DNA of 64,000 bases from Chryseobacterium sp. MA9 (GCF_024399315.1 NZ_CP075170.1:3658001-3722000), one strand, 5' to 3'. Positions 50,648 through 59,894 are shown, numbered from the stretch's first letter. Numbers and translations: made by a program. Notes: a model not told the origin generated them from the letters alone.

Positions 50648-52795
50648 TTATTCTTTGTTTTTTACCAATACCCATCCTGAATATTTGGTTTCAGTATTGT
50701 TTTTATTGTTTTCATTCCATGAGATCGTGTACCAGTAAGTTCCGGTTGGGATTTTCTTACCGAAAGCAGTTCCGTCCCAAGAGAAATTTCTTATTTTATT
50801 GGCTTCATGAAGCTTGTTTCCGTATCTGTCATACACAATGAAAATAAGGTTTTTCTTATATGCCAGTGCAGAGTAGTCGATAACATCATTTACGTTGTCT
50901 CCGTTTGGAGTGATCGCGTTAATAAGGTTAGGAACAGTAACTGTCACCTGAATAGGAGTACAATTATAAGTGTCTTTTACATAAACCGTATTCTCACCTC
51001 TTGGAAGTCCTGTGAATATATTGGAGTCCTGCCAGTTGATGCCATCTACAGAAAATTTATATGGAGGAACTCCACCTGTAGCGGTAACGGTGATATTGTT
51101 ATTTGATATTTCTATCCCTGAAATCACTGGCTGAAGGCTTGCGTGAACACGTACTTCCTGAAGTGTGAAACATTTTCCAGTCTGAAGTTTTACCCAATAA
51201 ACACCAACTCCCACGTTGTTGATAGACTGTGTAGTTTCACCGGTGCTCCATTCATAGCCATCAAATCCAGGTCCTGCGTCCAAAGTGGTTTTGCTTTCAG
51301 CACAAATCGTTTTGTCTTTCAGTACAGCTGATTTTACCGGAGGTAATACTACCAGTTCTATTTTAGCAATTGAATAACACTGTTTATCATTGTCTACTCT
51401 TGCATATACCGTTTTGCTTTCTGAAAGATAATTGAATGGCATTGTAATAGGGTTGGTCTGAGCTTTGGCATCAGCTACTGATGTATAATATTTAATAATA
51501 GTTCCTGTAGGGGTTGGAACAGCTACTCCAATATCAGCTTTAGAAAGATCGAATATTGAGCGGGTAACATCATTGTCAATATAGCAGTTTTGGAGTACGG
51601 CATCTTTCAATACAACCGTTGGATAGAATAGCAGCCTGATTGTAGTGGTAGCAATACATCCGAAAGTAGAAACAACTTTTACATATACTGTCGTTTCGGC
51701 AGAAACATAATGGGTTGGATCAGTAATTTCATTGATCTCTGCGTTCATATCGGCAAGTGTTGCATAATACTTAATCGTTGCTCCGGTTCCTCCAAATACA
51801 TTGGCTGTTGTCAGATTATAGGTTGCGGTACCAGCTCCATTATTATTACAAGAGTATAAAGTGGCGGTATTGGCTGAGATGCCCACATTGACAAACTTAA
51901 ACTTCCCGGTTATGAAACATCCGTTGATGGGATTGGTTGGGTTGTTCGGGTCTTTATATACCACTCTGTAATAGTATGTTGTTGTTCCATCTACAGTTGT
52001 TACAGTAAGAGGGTTTTCTCCTGTAAGGGCATCGTTGGTAGTTTTATGATAAGTTACCTTGAAATTAGGACTGTTACCGTTAACAATAGCTGCAGAAAGT
52101 GTTGAAAAATCAAACTGCGAAGGTAATGCACAAACCATTACCTGGCTAGGGTCATTAGGAGTTGCTCCCGGAATTCCCGGAGGAATGAATGGGTTAGGTG
52201 AAAGAACCGGATCATTAAATGCAGAGCTTAAGCTTGCAGTACCTGACCATTCCATAGAAAAACCATTAACGGATCTACTGAAGTTGTCAATAACTAAATA
52301 ATAGGTTTGACCTACCAATACGTCCATATAAGGGCTCCATTTACCATTGTTCATACTGGCTGTAGTACCAGGAGGATTGGTAGGGAATACTGCAGGTGGA
52401 GCGAGAGTAAGATCCAGACCTGTATCTCCCGGAGTACCGCTGTAGTTACATCTTATTGGCTGTATGAAGACATGATCTGCATTCTGTAAGGAAGCACAGC
52501 CATTTGCTGTTGGCCCATAGACAGCAAAATCATAATCATCGTCTTGATCGTTAGGTTTTATTTTAAATGCAAGTGTACCTGGTGTAGATACAGTGAAAGT
52601 GTACCAAACGGTATATCTTTCATTGGTGCTTAGGCATCCTCCGTTTGCATTAAGGATTTCTATAATATTTCCAGGTCCTGAAGGGGTGTAAGAAATATCA
52701 GAGTTACCACAGATGGGAATTGCTGTGATACAATCTGACTGTGAGTAGACTATCTGTGTTATCAATAAAATAAAAAGAAGTAGTATTTTTTTCAT
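50648..52795 (-). CDS. T9SS type B surface protein 3, PPC/CUB-like N-terminus, C-type 2
   Basis: A 715-residue secreted protein. After the signal peptide (MKKILLLFILLITQIVYSQ) comes a Cys-containing pre-peptidase/CUB-like domain (SDCITAIPICGNSDISYTP, YTVWYTFTVSTPGTLAFKI, DDYDFAVYGPT), then a VCALPSQFDFSTL module, ~80-residue repeats, Ig-like (DAGPGFDGYEWSTGETTQSI) and SprB-like modules, and a T9SS type B C-terminus. N-terminally it pairs with the protein at 52898; C-terminally with that at 45942. Surface exposed; ligand unknown. Confidence 0.9.
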   Translation of the reverse strand: MKKILLLFILLITQIVYSQSDCITAIPICGNSDISYTPSGPGNIIEILNANGGCLSTNERYTVWYTFTVSTPGTLAFKIKPNDQDDDYDFAVYGPTANGCASLQNADHVFIQPIRCNYSGTPGDTGLDLTLAPPAVFPTNPPGTTASMNNGKWSPYMDVLVGQTYYLVIDNFSRSVNGFSMEWSGTASLSSAFNDPVLSPNPFIPPGIPGATPNDPSQVMVCALPSQFDFSTLSAAIVNGNSPNFKVTYHKTTNDALTGENPLTVTTVDGTTTYYYRVVYKDPNNPTNPINGCFITGKFKFVNVGISANTATLYSCNNNGAGTATYNLTTANVFGGTGATIKYYATLADMNAEINEITDPTHYVSAETTVYVKVVSTFGCIATTTIRLLFYPTVVLKDAVLQNCYIDNDVTRSIFDLSKADIGVAVPTPTGTIIKYYTSVADAKAQTNPITMPFNYLSESKTVYARVDNDKQCYSIAKIELVVLPPVKSAVLKDKTICAESKTTLDAGPGFDGYEWSTGETTQSINNVGVGVYWVKLQTGKCFTLQEVRVHASLQPVISGIEISNNNITVTATGGVPPYKFSVDGINWQDSNIFTGLPRGENTVYVKDTYNCTPIQVTVTVPNLINAITPNGDNVNDVIDYSALAYKKNLIFIVYDRYGNKLHEANKIRNFSWDGTAFGKKIPTGTYWYTISWNENNKNNTETKYSGWVLVKNKE

Positions 52796-52858
52796 TGTTG
52801 AAACGATTTTTGTTAAACAAAATTGGGATCAATATATTTTATCATGATTTGTTAAAAT

Positions 52859-52882
52859 AAAAAGCCGCCAAAGCGGCTTTTT
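52859..52882 (-). terminator. Terminator of T9SS surface protein 4
   Basis: AAAAAGCCGC (52859-52868) pairs with GCGGCTTTTT (52873-52882), loop CAAA. Confidence 0.92.
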
Positions 52883-52897
52883 ATTTTTGTATAAGGT

Positions 52898-54970
52898 TTA
52901 TTCTCTGTTTTTTACAACTATCCAACCTGAAAAATTGAAAGGAGTATTCTTCTTGTCATTTTCATTCCATGTTACGGAGTACCAGTAGGTACCTGTCGGG
53001 ATCTTCTTTCCTGCAATTGTTCCATCCCATTTGTATCCGTTGGATTTATCTCCCTGGTGGATTTTTGTTCCGTATCTGTCAAAGATACTCAATATAAGAT
53101 TTTGTTTGTCCGCAATTGCAGAGTAATCTACAACATCGTTTATACCATCTCCGTTTGGAGTAATCATATTGATCAGGTTAGGAACCACTACTGTAACTTC
53201 AATAGGTTCACAGTCATAAGCGTCTTTTACATATACTTTGTATGTTCCTCGTGCTACATTAGAGAATGTATTGGAGGCTTGCCATACAATTTTATCCATA
53301 GAATACTGGTAATCTGGTGTTCCTCCTATTACATTGATTGTTAACGTAGTGTTGGAAATATCAATATTCGTTACTACCGGCTGATCAGAAGGATATACTG
53401 TTACCTTTTGAGTGGCAATACATTCTCCTGTTTTTAATTTTACCCAGTAAACTCCAACTCCTACATCTTTGATAGACTGTGTTGTAGCTCCCGTGCTCCA
53501 TTCATAGCTTTTGAATCCAGGTCCGGCATCTAAAGTTGTTGTGTCTTCTATACAGATGATTTTGTCTTTCAGAACACTGGATGTTACCGGAGCGATAACT
53601 GTTAAACCAATTTTTACAACTACAAAACATCCTCTGGTATCAGATACTCTTACGTATACCAAACCGCTTGGTGCAATATAATTAGCATTTAAAATTTCGT
53701 TAGTTCCATCTATTGCGTCTGTCAGTGAAGGGAAGTATTTTTTTGTGATACCTGCCTGTGGCGTAATTACAGCAGCGTTATCAAGGTTAAATAAAGCCGT
53801 AGAAGGATTTGCTTCAATAAAACATGATCTTAGTTCAGCATCTTTTGCAATAATTTGTGGATAGAACTTAAGGGTAATTTCTGCAATATCGGTACATCCG
53901 AATACAGAAGTTACTTTTACATATATTTTACCTTCTGCAGAAACAAACTGATAGATATTGGTGATCTCATTGATTGAGTTATTCAGATCATATAAAGTAT
54001 AATAATATTTTTTTGTAGCCGTAGGATCTGCAAAAACAGCAGCTGTTGTAAGGTCATAAGTTGCCGTACCTGCATTGTTATTGTTACAGCTTGTTAAAGT
54101 AACGTTTGTTGCCTTGATCGTACCATCTTTAAATTTAAATTTACCAGTCTGCCTACATTTATTAATAGGGCTGTTCGGATTAGTAGGATCAGTATAGTTG
54201 ATACTGTAGAAATAAACACCTACAGGAGTAACTGTCTGAGGGCCAACAAGAGGGTTATTACCTGTTAATGCATCATTTTGGCTTGTATGATAACTGATAC
54301 TGAAGTTCGGGTTACCGTTAAGAATTCCTGCAGTTAATGAAGAGAAATCAAAAGTTGCAGGGTTTGCACACACCACTACTTCTCTGGGATCTGCAGGGTT
54401 TGCTCCTGGAATTCCCGGTGGAATGAACGGATGAGGCTGTATAGCCGGATCTGTAAATGGAGAAGATAAAGTAGCTGTTCCACCCCATGATAATTTGAAT
54501 CCGTTAGCGGTCTCTCTGTGGTTATTTACAATTAAATAGTACGTCTGGCCAGGTAATACATCAAGGTATTTCACCCATTTATCTCCTGAAGCATCCTCAC
54601 TAAGGTCTGTAGCCGTCATGTTAAGGCCTGTGTTTCCAGCTGTTCCGGAATAAGAACAACGGATTGGAGTTCCAAGGTTGCCACATGATTTATTAGGACC
54701 ATATACACCAAAGTCATAATCATCGGTCTGATCATTGGGAATGATTTCAAAAGTCAGGGTTCCGGCTGTTGCTACCGTAAACGAGTACCATACAGAGTAC
54801 TTTTCATCGGAGGATAAACATCCGCCCAGGTCTTCTGCAATGTCTCCGTGCCCACCCGGAGTATATGAAATATCCGAGTTACCGCAGACTGCCATTGCAG
54901 TAGTACAGTCTGATTGGGCAAATAAAAGATGTGAAAATATAATTGAGAAAACAAGTAATGCTTTTTTCAT
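52898..54970 (-). CDS. T9SS type B surface protein 4, PPC/CUB-like N-terminus, C-type 1
   Basis: A 690-residue protein from the ATG at 54970, chosen because it gives a proper signal peptide (MKKALLVFSIIFSHLLFAQ). The N-terminus matches protein 3 (SDCTTAMAVCGNSDISYTP, YSVWYSFTVATAGTLTFEI, DDYDFGVYGP), while the last third matches protein 1 (FKSYEWSTGATTQSIK, CIATQKVTVYPSD, FDRYG, SGWIVVKNRE). It ends with a complete type B sorting domain (ITPNGDGINDVVDYS). Predicted surface adhesin. Confidence 0.9.
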   Translation of the reverse strand: MKKALLVFSIIFSHLLFAQSDCTTAMAVCGNSDISYTPGGHGDIAEDLGGCLSSDEKYSVWYSFTVATAGTLTFEIIPNDQTDDYDFGVYGPNKSCGNLGTPIRCSYSGTAGNTGLNMTATDLSEDASGDKWVKYLDVLPGQTYYLIVNNHRETANGFKLSWGGTATLSSPFTDPAIQPHPFIPPGIPGANPADPREVVVCANPATFDFSSLTAGILNGNPNFSISYHTSQNDALTGNNPLVGPQTVTPVGVYFYSINYTDPTNPNSPINKCRQTGKFKFKDGTIKATNVTLTSCNNNNAGTATYDLTTAAVFADPTATKKYYYTLYDLNNSINEITNIYQFVSAEGKIYVKVTSVFGCTDIAEITLKFYPQIIAKDAELRSCFIEANPSTALFNLDNAAVITPQAGITKKYFPSLTDAIDGTNEILNANYIAPSGLVYVRVSDTRGCFVVVKIGLTVIAPVTSSVLKDKIICIEDTTTLDAGPGFKSYEWSTGATTQSIKDVGVGVYWVKLKTGECIATQKVTVYPSDQPVVTNIDISNTTLTINVIGGTPDYQYSMDKIVWQASNTFSNVARGTYKVYVKDAYDCEPIEVTVVVPNLINMITPNGDGINDVVDYSAIADKQNLILSIFDRYGTKIHQGDKSNGYKWDGTIAGKKIPTGTYWYSVTWNENDKKNTPFNFSGWIVVKNRE

Positions 54971-55140
54971 AAGAGTTGATTTTAAAAACAAATAGTAAAA
55001 TTGTTTAATTACTAAAAAGATGCGGTGTTTTATCTGATACAAAAATGTTCCTGCGAACATGATATAATATTAAAGTCTTTTTGTAACAAAATAAAAACTG
55101 ACCGCCCGATTTACTCAGGAGATCACACATTTTCTTACTG

Positions 55141-55746
55141 TTAATTTGTTCCGATCAGCTGTCTTCCCCAGTTAGGTGAACTGGATGAGGCATTTGATAT
55201 TTCGAATTCTTTGACTGCTTTTTGATATAATTTGACTGCTTCTGTCTTGTTGCCTTGCTTTTCAGCCATTTCAGCTTTTAAGAAAGAAAGTCTTGGGTTG
55301 TTCTTTACAGTTGTTTCCGCTTTCGTCATGAAACTTGTAGCAGTCTTTAGTTCCTTTTGAGGATCTGCAGCCGTTTTTATCCTGATTTTCTGAAAGTGGA
55401 TAAGGGCAAGAAGAATATTTACTTCTCCGTTATTCTTCTCAGAAGCAAGGGCCTGCATAGCAAATTTTCTTGCAGATTCATTAGACTCTCCAAGAGGGCT
55501 GTTCGGGCTGTTCTTTAAAAGGAAATTTGTTTTAAGATACAGTGCTGCAGCGGCATAATAATTAGCCTGCCATTTTTCTGAAGTTTTAGCCTCTGAAAAC
55601 TTAGAAAAAAGAGTATCATAGTCGTTTTCTGTTTTTGCATTATTCAGTTGCAAAACAGATTGTTGTAGGGTTTGATCTGAAAAAAATTGGGCATTCATCA
55701 GCGAACCTGTGACGAAAAAACTCAAAATTAGTAAAAGTTTATACAT
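55141..55746 (-). CDS. Exported TPR-like protein
   Basis: A 201-residue protein from the ATG at 55746, giving the signal peptide MYKLLLILSFFVTGSLMNAQ. The mature part is helical, with repeats resembling tetratricopeptides: WQANYYAAAALYLKTNFLL, ARKFAMQALASEKNNGEVNI, PRLSFLKAEMAEKQGNKTEA followed by VKLYQKAVKEFE. Probably periplasmic. Function unknown; a scaffold role is typical of TPR proteins. A -7 element lies 18 nt upstream. Confidence 0.72.
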   Translation of the reverse strand: MYKLLLILSFFVTGSLMNAQFFSDQTLQQSVLQLNNAKTENDYDTLFSKFSEAKTSEKWQANYYAAAALYLKTNFLLKNSPNSPLGESNESARKFAMQALASEKNNGEVNILLALIHFQKIRIKTAADPQKELKTATSFMTKAETTVKNNPRLSFLKAEMAEKQGNKTEAVKLYQKAVKEFEISNASSSSPNWGRQLIGTN

Positions 55747-55764
55747 AGGGGATATTTTATAGGA

Positions 55765-55772
55765 CAAATATA
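55765..55772 (-). promoter_or_regulatory. -7 element TATATTTG of the TPR-like gene
   Basis: A minus-strand match 18 nt before the ATG at 55746; supports that start. Confidence 0.6.
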
Positions 55773-55954
55773 AAAAATTATTAACGTTAAATTAAAGATT
55801 TTGAGATATATTTAAAGAAAGTAATATATTGATTTTTAATATTGTATTTTATTAATTGGGTGAAATTATATGGAGATCGTAAAGATATTAGTGATTTAAC
55901 TGAATATTTGAGATTTAATCCTTTAAATGGTTCTGAAAAAACACCTATAAAAGT
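55773..55954. other. AT-rich intergenic stretch, nothing recognised
   Basis: About 180 nt (300 nt between the two flanking genes) with no gene, repeat or RNA pattern I could support apart from the promoter and terminator listed separately. Confidence 0.5.
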
Positions 55955-55988
55955 AAAATCAGAATAGAAAACGTTCTATTCTGATTTT
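55955..55988 (-). terminator. Terminator-like 15-bp perfect hairpin after the MFS gene
   Basis: AAAATCAGAATAGAA (55955-55969) pairs with TTCTATTCTGATTTT (55974-55988), loop AACG; about 60 nt beyond the MFS stop. Confidence 0.85.
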
Positions 55989-56048
55989 AAGTATTTCGAA
56001 TTACGGTTTTTGCCGTATAGAATTTGAAATGAGTTGATAAAGAATAAG

Positions 56049-57284
56049 TTAATATTGCATTTTTCTTAGTTTAGGATTGGTGCTTCCCACAAGTAAAGCA
56101 ACAAGAACTGTCATGCAGCCTCCAAATACCACAGAGCGTACAACACCCAATAATTTAGCCATAACACCACTTTCAAACTGTCCCATTTCATTGCTGGACA
56201 TAATGAAGATTGAGTTTACACTGAGAACACGTCCTCTTATATGATCAGGTGTCTTTAACTGTACAATGGTGCCTCGGATGACTACAGAAATTCCATCAAG
56301 CATTCCGCTCATCACAAGGAACATGAAAGACAGCCAATACAATTTGGATAAACCGAATCCAATAATACAAAGTCCGAATCCGGTAACAACAGCAAGAAGT
56401 ATTTTTCCCTGATTTTTTCGAAGAGGAACAATGGATAAAATGGTAATAATACACATTGAACCAATATCGGATGCCGCATTCAGCAATCCGAATCCTTCAG
56501 CTCCTGAATTTAAAATATCAGTGGCAAATACCGGAATCATAGCTACCGCACCACCAAAAAGTACGGCAAACATATCAAGACATAAAGCTCCTAGAATTTC
56601 TTTGGTTTTGAAAATATAAGAGATCCCTTCACGCATACTTTCCACTACATTTACAGTTTCCTTTTTGTATTCCGAATATTGTTTATGAAGCTGCCAGAAA
56701 AACAATGAAGCAACAAATATTAATGATAAAATAGCGACCAGTGTCCATTTTACCCCAATAAACCCAATAAGAATACCACCTACTGCATGTCCGCAAACAG
56801 AAGATATAAGGAAAGTTGCCTGGTTCAGTGTAACTGCGTTGGGAAGATTTTCTTTCTTTACAATTTTAGGAATCATGGAAGGAACTATAGGACCAATGAA
56901 TGCTCTTGCTATTCCTGTAAAAAAGATAACTCCATAAATATAATAGGTGATCTGATGCCCGGTGAAATGCATTTCTACATCAAAAAAGGCGGGAATCAAC
57001 AGCAGCCCGATCAGGAAAATGTAAGCATAATTACAGATGAGAAGCAGTCTCTTCTTCTCATTCATATCAATTACGTGCCCGGCATACAACGCACAGCTTA
57101 CAGCAGGAATTACCTCTGATAGCCCGATAAGGCCTATTGAAAAAGGATCTTTTGTTAATTGATACACCCACCATCCTAATAAAGTGGCCAGCATTCTGAA
57201 AGCTAAAACAATAAAAAATCTCCCGGTGAGAAGATTTCTGAATTCAACATTTTGTAATGTTTGTAACGGGGTAAAGGAAATCAT
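56049..57284 (-). CDS. MFS transporter (EntS/DHA3-like)
   Basis: A 411-residue, 12-helix major facilitator from the ATG at 57284. FRNLLTGRFFIVLAFRMLATLLGWWVYQLT, read as its parts, and GLIGLSEVIPAVSCALYAG with VIDMNEKKRLL match the MFS_3/EntS branch, mostly exporters. Helix-rich throughout. The substrate is unknown; siderophore or drug export is common for the branch. The promoter -7 box ends 3 nt before the ATG, so the mRNA is probably leaderless, and the TTG two codons upstream cannot be the start. Confidence 0.9.
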   Translation of the reverse strand: MISFTPLQTLQNVEFRNLLTGRFFIVLAFRMLATLLGWWVYQLTKDPFSIGLIGLSEVIPAVSCALYAGHVIDMNEKKRLLLICNYAYIFLIGLLLIPAFFDVEMHFTGHQITYYIYGVIFFTGIARAFIGPIVPSMIPKIVKKENLPNAVTLNQATFLISSVCGHAVGGILIGFIGVKWTLVAILSLIFVASLFFWQLHKQYSEYKKETVNVVESMREGISYIFKTKEILGALCLDMFAVLFGGAVAMIPVFATDILNSGAEGFGLLNAASDIGSMCIITILSIVPLRKNQGKILLAVVTGFGLCIIGFGLSKLYWLSFMFLVMSGMLDGISVVIRGTIVQLKTPDHIRGRVLSVNSIFIMSSNEMGQFESGVMAKLLGVVRSVVFGGCMTVLVALLVGSTNPKLRKMQY

Positions 57285-57287
57285 GAA

Positions 57288-57295
57288 CAAAAATA
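57288..57295 (-). promoter_or_regulatory. -7 element TATTTTTG, 3 nt before the MFS ATG
   Basis: The minus strand reads TATTTTTG, TTC, ATG. Confidence 0.65.
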
Positions 57296-57376
57296 GCCCT
57301 AAAAATTTATTTAGGACTATCCATATGGCAATTTTTGAAAGATATATTAAATATATCTCAAAAGATAAAATCTATT

Positions 57377-57739
57377 TTAGTCAGCTCTTGAAGAACTGAT
57401 TACGATCGCAGCCACACCCGCAGCCCCAATAAGAGTAGCTCCGGCAGCAATTCTTGCCTTTCTTCTGTCTTTTACGGCAGCAACATTTGATTTAGGAATA
57501 ATTACTTCTGTACTGTCTTTTTTACCCACTGTACCTACAAGATTATCACCAACAACATTTCTGAACAAGATGGTCTGTTTCGGAGAGCCATCTCTCATGG
57601 TTACTTTGTATATCTTTCCGGCTTCAAGATTGGAGTAATTGTTTTTTGAAATATCTTCGCTGTATTTTGTAGTAGCACAAGATGTAATAACAAATAAAGA
57701 TGTTAGTAAAGACGATTTCAACAGTACAGATGCTTTCAT
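57377..57739 (-). CDS. Small lipoprotein with glycine-zipper-like C-terminus
   Basis: A 120-residue lipoprotein: signal MKASVLLKSSLLTSLFVITS with lipobox ITSC (Cys21). The middle is a small beta domain (GKIYKVTMRDGSPKQTILF, TEVIIPKSNVAAVKD). The C-terminus is a basic patch (RRKARIAAG) followed by an Ala/Gly-rich hydrophobic helix (ATLIGAAGVAAIVISSS). The family is not recognised; such proteins are frequent in Chryseobacterium. Envelope-located; function unknown. Confidence 0.75.
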   Translation of the reverse strand: MKASVLLKSSLLTSLFVITSCATTKYSEDISKNNYSNLEAGKIYKVTMRDGSPKQTILFRNVVGDNLVGTVGKKDSTEVIIPKSNVAAVKDRRKARIAAGATLIGAAGVAAIVISSSRAD

Positions 57740-57757
57740 TATTTTCTTTTAGTTTTT

Positions 57758-57765
57758 CAAATTTA
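57758..57765 (-). promoter_or_regulatory. -7 element TAAATTTG of the lipoprotein gene
   Basis: A minus-strand match ending 18 nt before the ATG at 57739. Confidence 0.6.
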
Positions 57766-57808
57766 TAATTTTTTTCGAATATACGTTTTTGGAATTGAAA
57801 AAATATGA

Positions 57809-59308
57809 TTAATTTTTGTAAATTTCTAAGAGATCTGCAATGTTTCTGTCATTAGCCAATCTCGGAGTCTTATTTTGGCCTCCCAGTTTCCCCTGAGATT
57901 TGGCATATTCATGAAACGCATTCTTCTTAAGTCTGGTGATATGCAGCTTCTGTAAAATATTCCCGGAAATAAGATCATCATAATAGGTATTTCTTGCTCT
58001 CAATTGTGAATCCAGTTCATCTCTGAATGCATCTAAATGCGCCGGTTCCTTTTCAAATTCAATCAGCCATTCGTGATACGGAAGTCCTTCACCGGGATTT
58101 ACCTGTGGAGCAAGATGGAATTCTGTAATCTGTGCCGGATGTTTTTCAAGAGTAGCTTTCATCGCCTCTTCCACCTCAAAAGCGATCACGTGTTCCCCGA
58201 ATGCCGAAGTAAAATGCTTGGTCCTGCCACTTACCAAAATCCTGTAGGGATCTTTGCTGATAAATCTTACAACATCTCCAATCGAATATGCCCAAAGTCC
58301 GGAATTGGTCGTAAGAATCAGAGCGTAATCTTTATGAAGTTCAATTTCTTTTAACGTTAATCTTCTCGCTCCAGGCTTGCCATATTCTTCCAAAGGAATA
58401 AATTCATAGAAAATTCCATGATTGGTCAATAGCAGAAGACCTTCTTTTGTATAATCATCCTGAAAAGCAAAAAAACCTTCAGAAGCAGGAAATGTCTGAA
58501 TGATATCCACTTTCCCTCCCAGGAGATCTTCCATTTTATCACGGTATGGTTCGTAATTGACACCTCCGGTAACGATAAGCTGCAGATTCGGGAAAAGCTG
58601 TTTGATTTTTTTACCGTGTTTTTCTGTTAACTTCTCAAAATACATGATCAGCCATGGTGGGATTCCTGAGATCAAGGTCATGTTTTCACGTTCCGTTTCT
58701 TCAATAATTTTATCTACTTTGGCTTCCCAGTCTTCCATAATATTGGTTTCCCAGCTTGGCAGACGGTTTTTTTGCAGATAATTCGGAATATGGTGCGCTA
58801 CAATACCGGATAATCTTCCTGTTTTTATTCCAAAAACTTCTTCCAGTTCAGGACTTCCCTGCAGAAAAATCATTTTTCCGTTCACAAAGTCGGCATTGTT
58901 CTTTTTACTGATGTAATGAAATAGGGCACTTTGGGCAGCGGCAACCTGAAGCGGCATTCCATCCCTGGAAATCGGAATATATTTAGATCCGGAAGTTGTC
59001 CCCGAAGTTTTGGCAAAATATTCAGGAGTTTCTGTCCATAGAATATTGGCCTGTCCTTTTTTTACCCGTTCTATATAAGGTTTCAGATCTTCATAATCTG
59101 CTATGGGAACTCTGTCCTGAAAATCTTTCACAGAATGGATGTTTTCGAAATCATGTTCCCGGCCAAAAAGAGTTTTTTGAGCTGTGCTGACTAGAGAAAG
59201 TAATAAATCCTCCTGGTTTTTCTCTGCATTTTTTTTGAATTCCTCCGCTTTCTGAACATGTTTCTTTGCCCAGATCAGCGCTGCATTTTTCTTGAAGAAG
59301 TTTAACAT
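57809..59308 (-). CDS. GH3-family acyl-adenylating protein
   Basis: A 499-residue protein of the GH3 (auxin-responsive promoter) family. The adenylation motif is FAKTSGTTSGSKYIPIS, with LIVTGGVNYEPYRDKM, FPASEGFFAFQDD and YSIGDVVRFISKDPYRI further on. Plant GH3 enzymes join amino acids to hormones through acyl-AMP; the bacterial homologues, common in Bacteroidota, have no settled substrate. Length is slightly shorter than plant forms. Cytoplasmic; single gene. A -7 box ends 4 nt before the ATG. Confidence 0.9.
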   Translation of the reverse strand: MLNFFKKNAALIWAKKHVQKAEEFKKNAEKNQEDLLLSLVSTAQKTLFGREHDFENIHSVKDFQDRVPIADYEDLKPYIERVKKGQANILWTETPEYFAKTSGTTSGSKYIPISRDGMPLQVAAAQSALFHYISKKNNADFVNGKMIFLQGSPELEEVFGIKTGRLSGIVAHHIPNYLQKNRLPSWETNIMEDWEAKVDKIIEETERENMTLISGIPPWLIMYFEKLTEKHGKKIKQLFPNLQLIVTGGVNYEPYRDKMEDLLGGKVDIIQTFPASEGFFAFQDDYTKEGLLLLTNHGIFYEFIPLEEYGKPGARRLTLKEIELHKDYALILTTNSGLWAYSIGDVVRFISKDPYRILVSGRTKHFTSAFGEHVIAFEVEEAMKATLEKHPAQITEFHLAPQVNPGEGLPYHEWLIEFEKEPAHLDAFRDELDSQLRARNTYYDDLISGNILQKLHITRLKKNAFHEYAKSQGKLGGQNKTPRLANDRNIADLLEIYKN

Positions 59309-59312
59309 GGGT

Positions 59313-59320
59313 CAAATTTA
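59313..59320 (-). promoter_or_regulatory. -7 element TAAATTTG, 4 nt before the GH3 ATG
   Basis: The minus strand reads TAAATTTG, ACCC, ATG. Confidence 0.68.
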
Positions 59321-59365
59321 TAAATAAGTAGAGAATATGGAATCATTTTTTACGAAGCTTCACAT

Positions 59366-59394
59366 AAAAAAACCGATGAAACAAGTTCCACCGG
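59366..59394 (-). terminator. Terminator of the Lys/Ala-rich secreted protein gene
   Basis: On the minus strand CCGGTGGAAC pairs with GTTTCATCGG (two G-T pairs; 59373-59394), followed by a T run (59366-59372). Confidence 0.78.
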
Positions 59395-59443
59395 CTTTTC
59401 GAAATTTGATTATGAAAATAACAACTATATGTTAATGTTATGC

Positions 59444-59737
59444 TTATTTGTTCACCTTGTACCTTTTATCAGGAGTGCCATCTTTTTTCAGGTGCTTGTT
59501 TTCTTTATATCTCTTATCAGGAGTACCGTCTTTTTTCATTTTTGCAGCTGGAGAAGCAGGCTTAGCTGCCTTTGCATCCATTGCTGGTTTTGCAGCTTTT
59601 ACTTCTGCAGGTTTAACGGCTTTCACTGTGGTTTTTACAGGAGGATGAGCTTGAGCGTTTGTAGCGGGAGCAGTCTGCTGAGCAGTTGCAAGTCCTAATC
59701 CAAGGATCAATGACATTGCAGATAATAATTTTTTCAT
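59444..59737 (-). CDS. Small secreted Lys/Ala/Pro-rich protein with KDGTPDKRYK repeats
   Basis: A 97-residue protein with signal peptide MKKLLSAMSLILGLGLATAQ. The mature chain is low complexity: Ala/Pro/Lys-rich (about 21-66, with AKPA units), then two copies of the decamer KDGTPDKRYK (about 69-78 and 85-94), each followed by a short Asn-Lys tail. Strongly basic. I recall the same repeat in other Chryseobacterium proteins, but no function. Possible roles as a nucleic-acid or wall-binding peptide are speculation. Confidence 0.75.
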   Translation of the reverse strand: MKKLLSAMSLILGLGLATAQQTAPATNAQAHPPVKTTVKAVKPAEVKAAKPAMDAKAAKPASPAAKMKKDGTPDKRYKENKHLKKDGTPDKRYKVNK

Positions 59738-59866
59738 AAGAATTACTGTTTGTTTTTTGTTGAATAAAGATATACAAAAAGCAGGCTAGAAAATTTGGAT
59801 TTTCAAACTTAACTAAAGTTTATTACTGCTTAAAAAAAAATTAAAAACACTTCATTTACAATAGAA

Positions 59867-59894
59867 AAGCCTGTCTTCAAATGAAAACAGGCTT
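59867..59894 (-). terminator. Terminator of the small lipoprotein gene
   Basis: AAGCCTGT (59867-59874) pairs with ACAGGCTT (59887-59894); the A residues before it form a T-rich minus-strand end. Confidence 0.82.
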
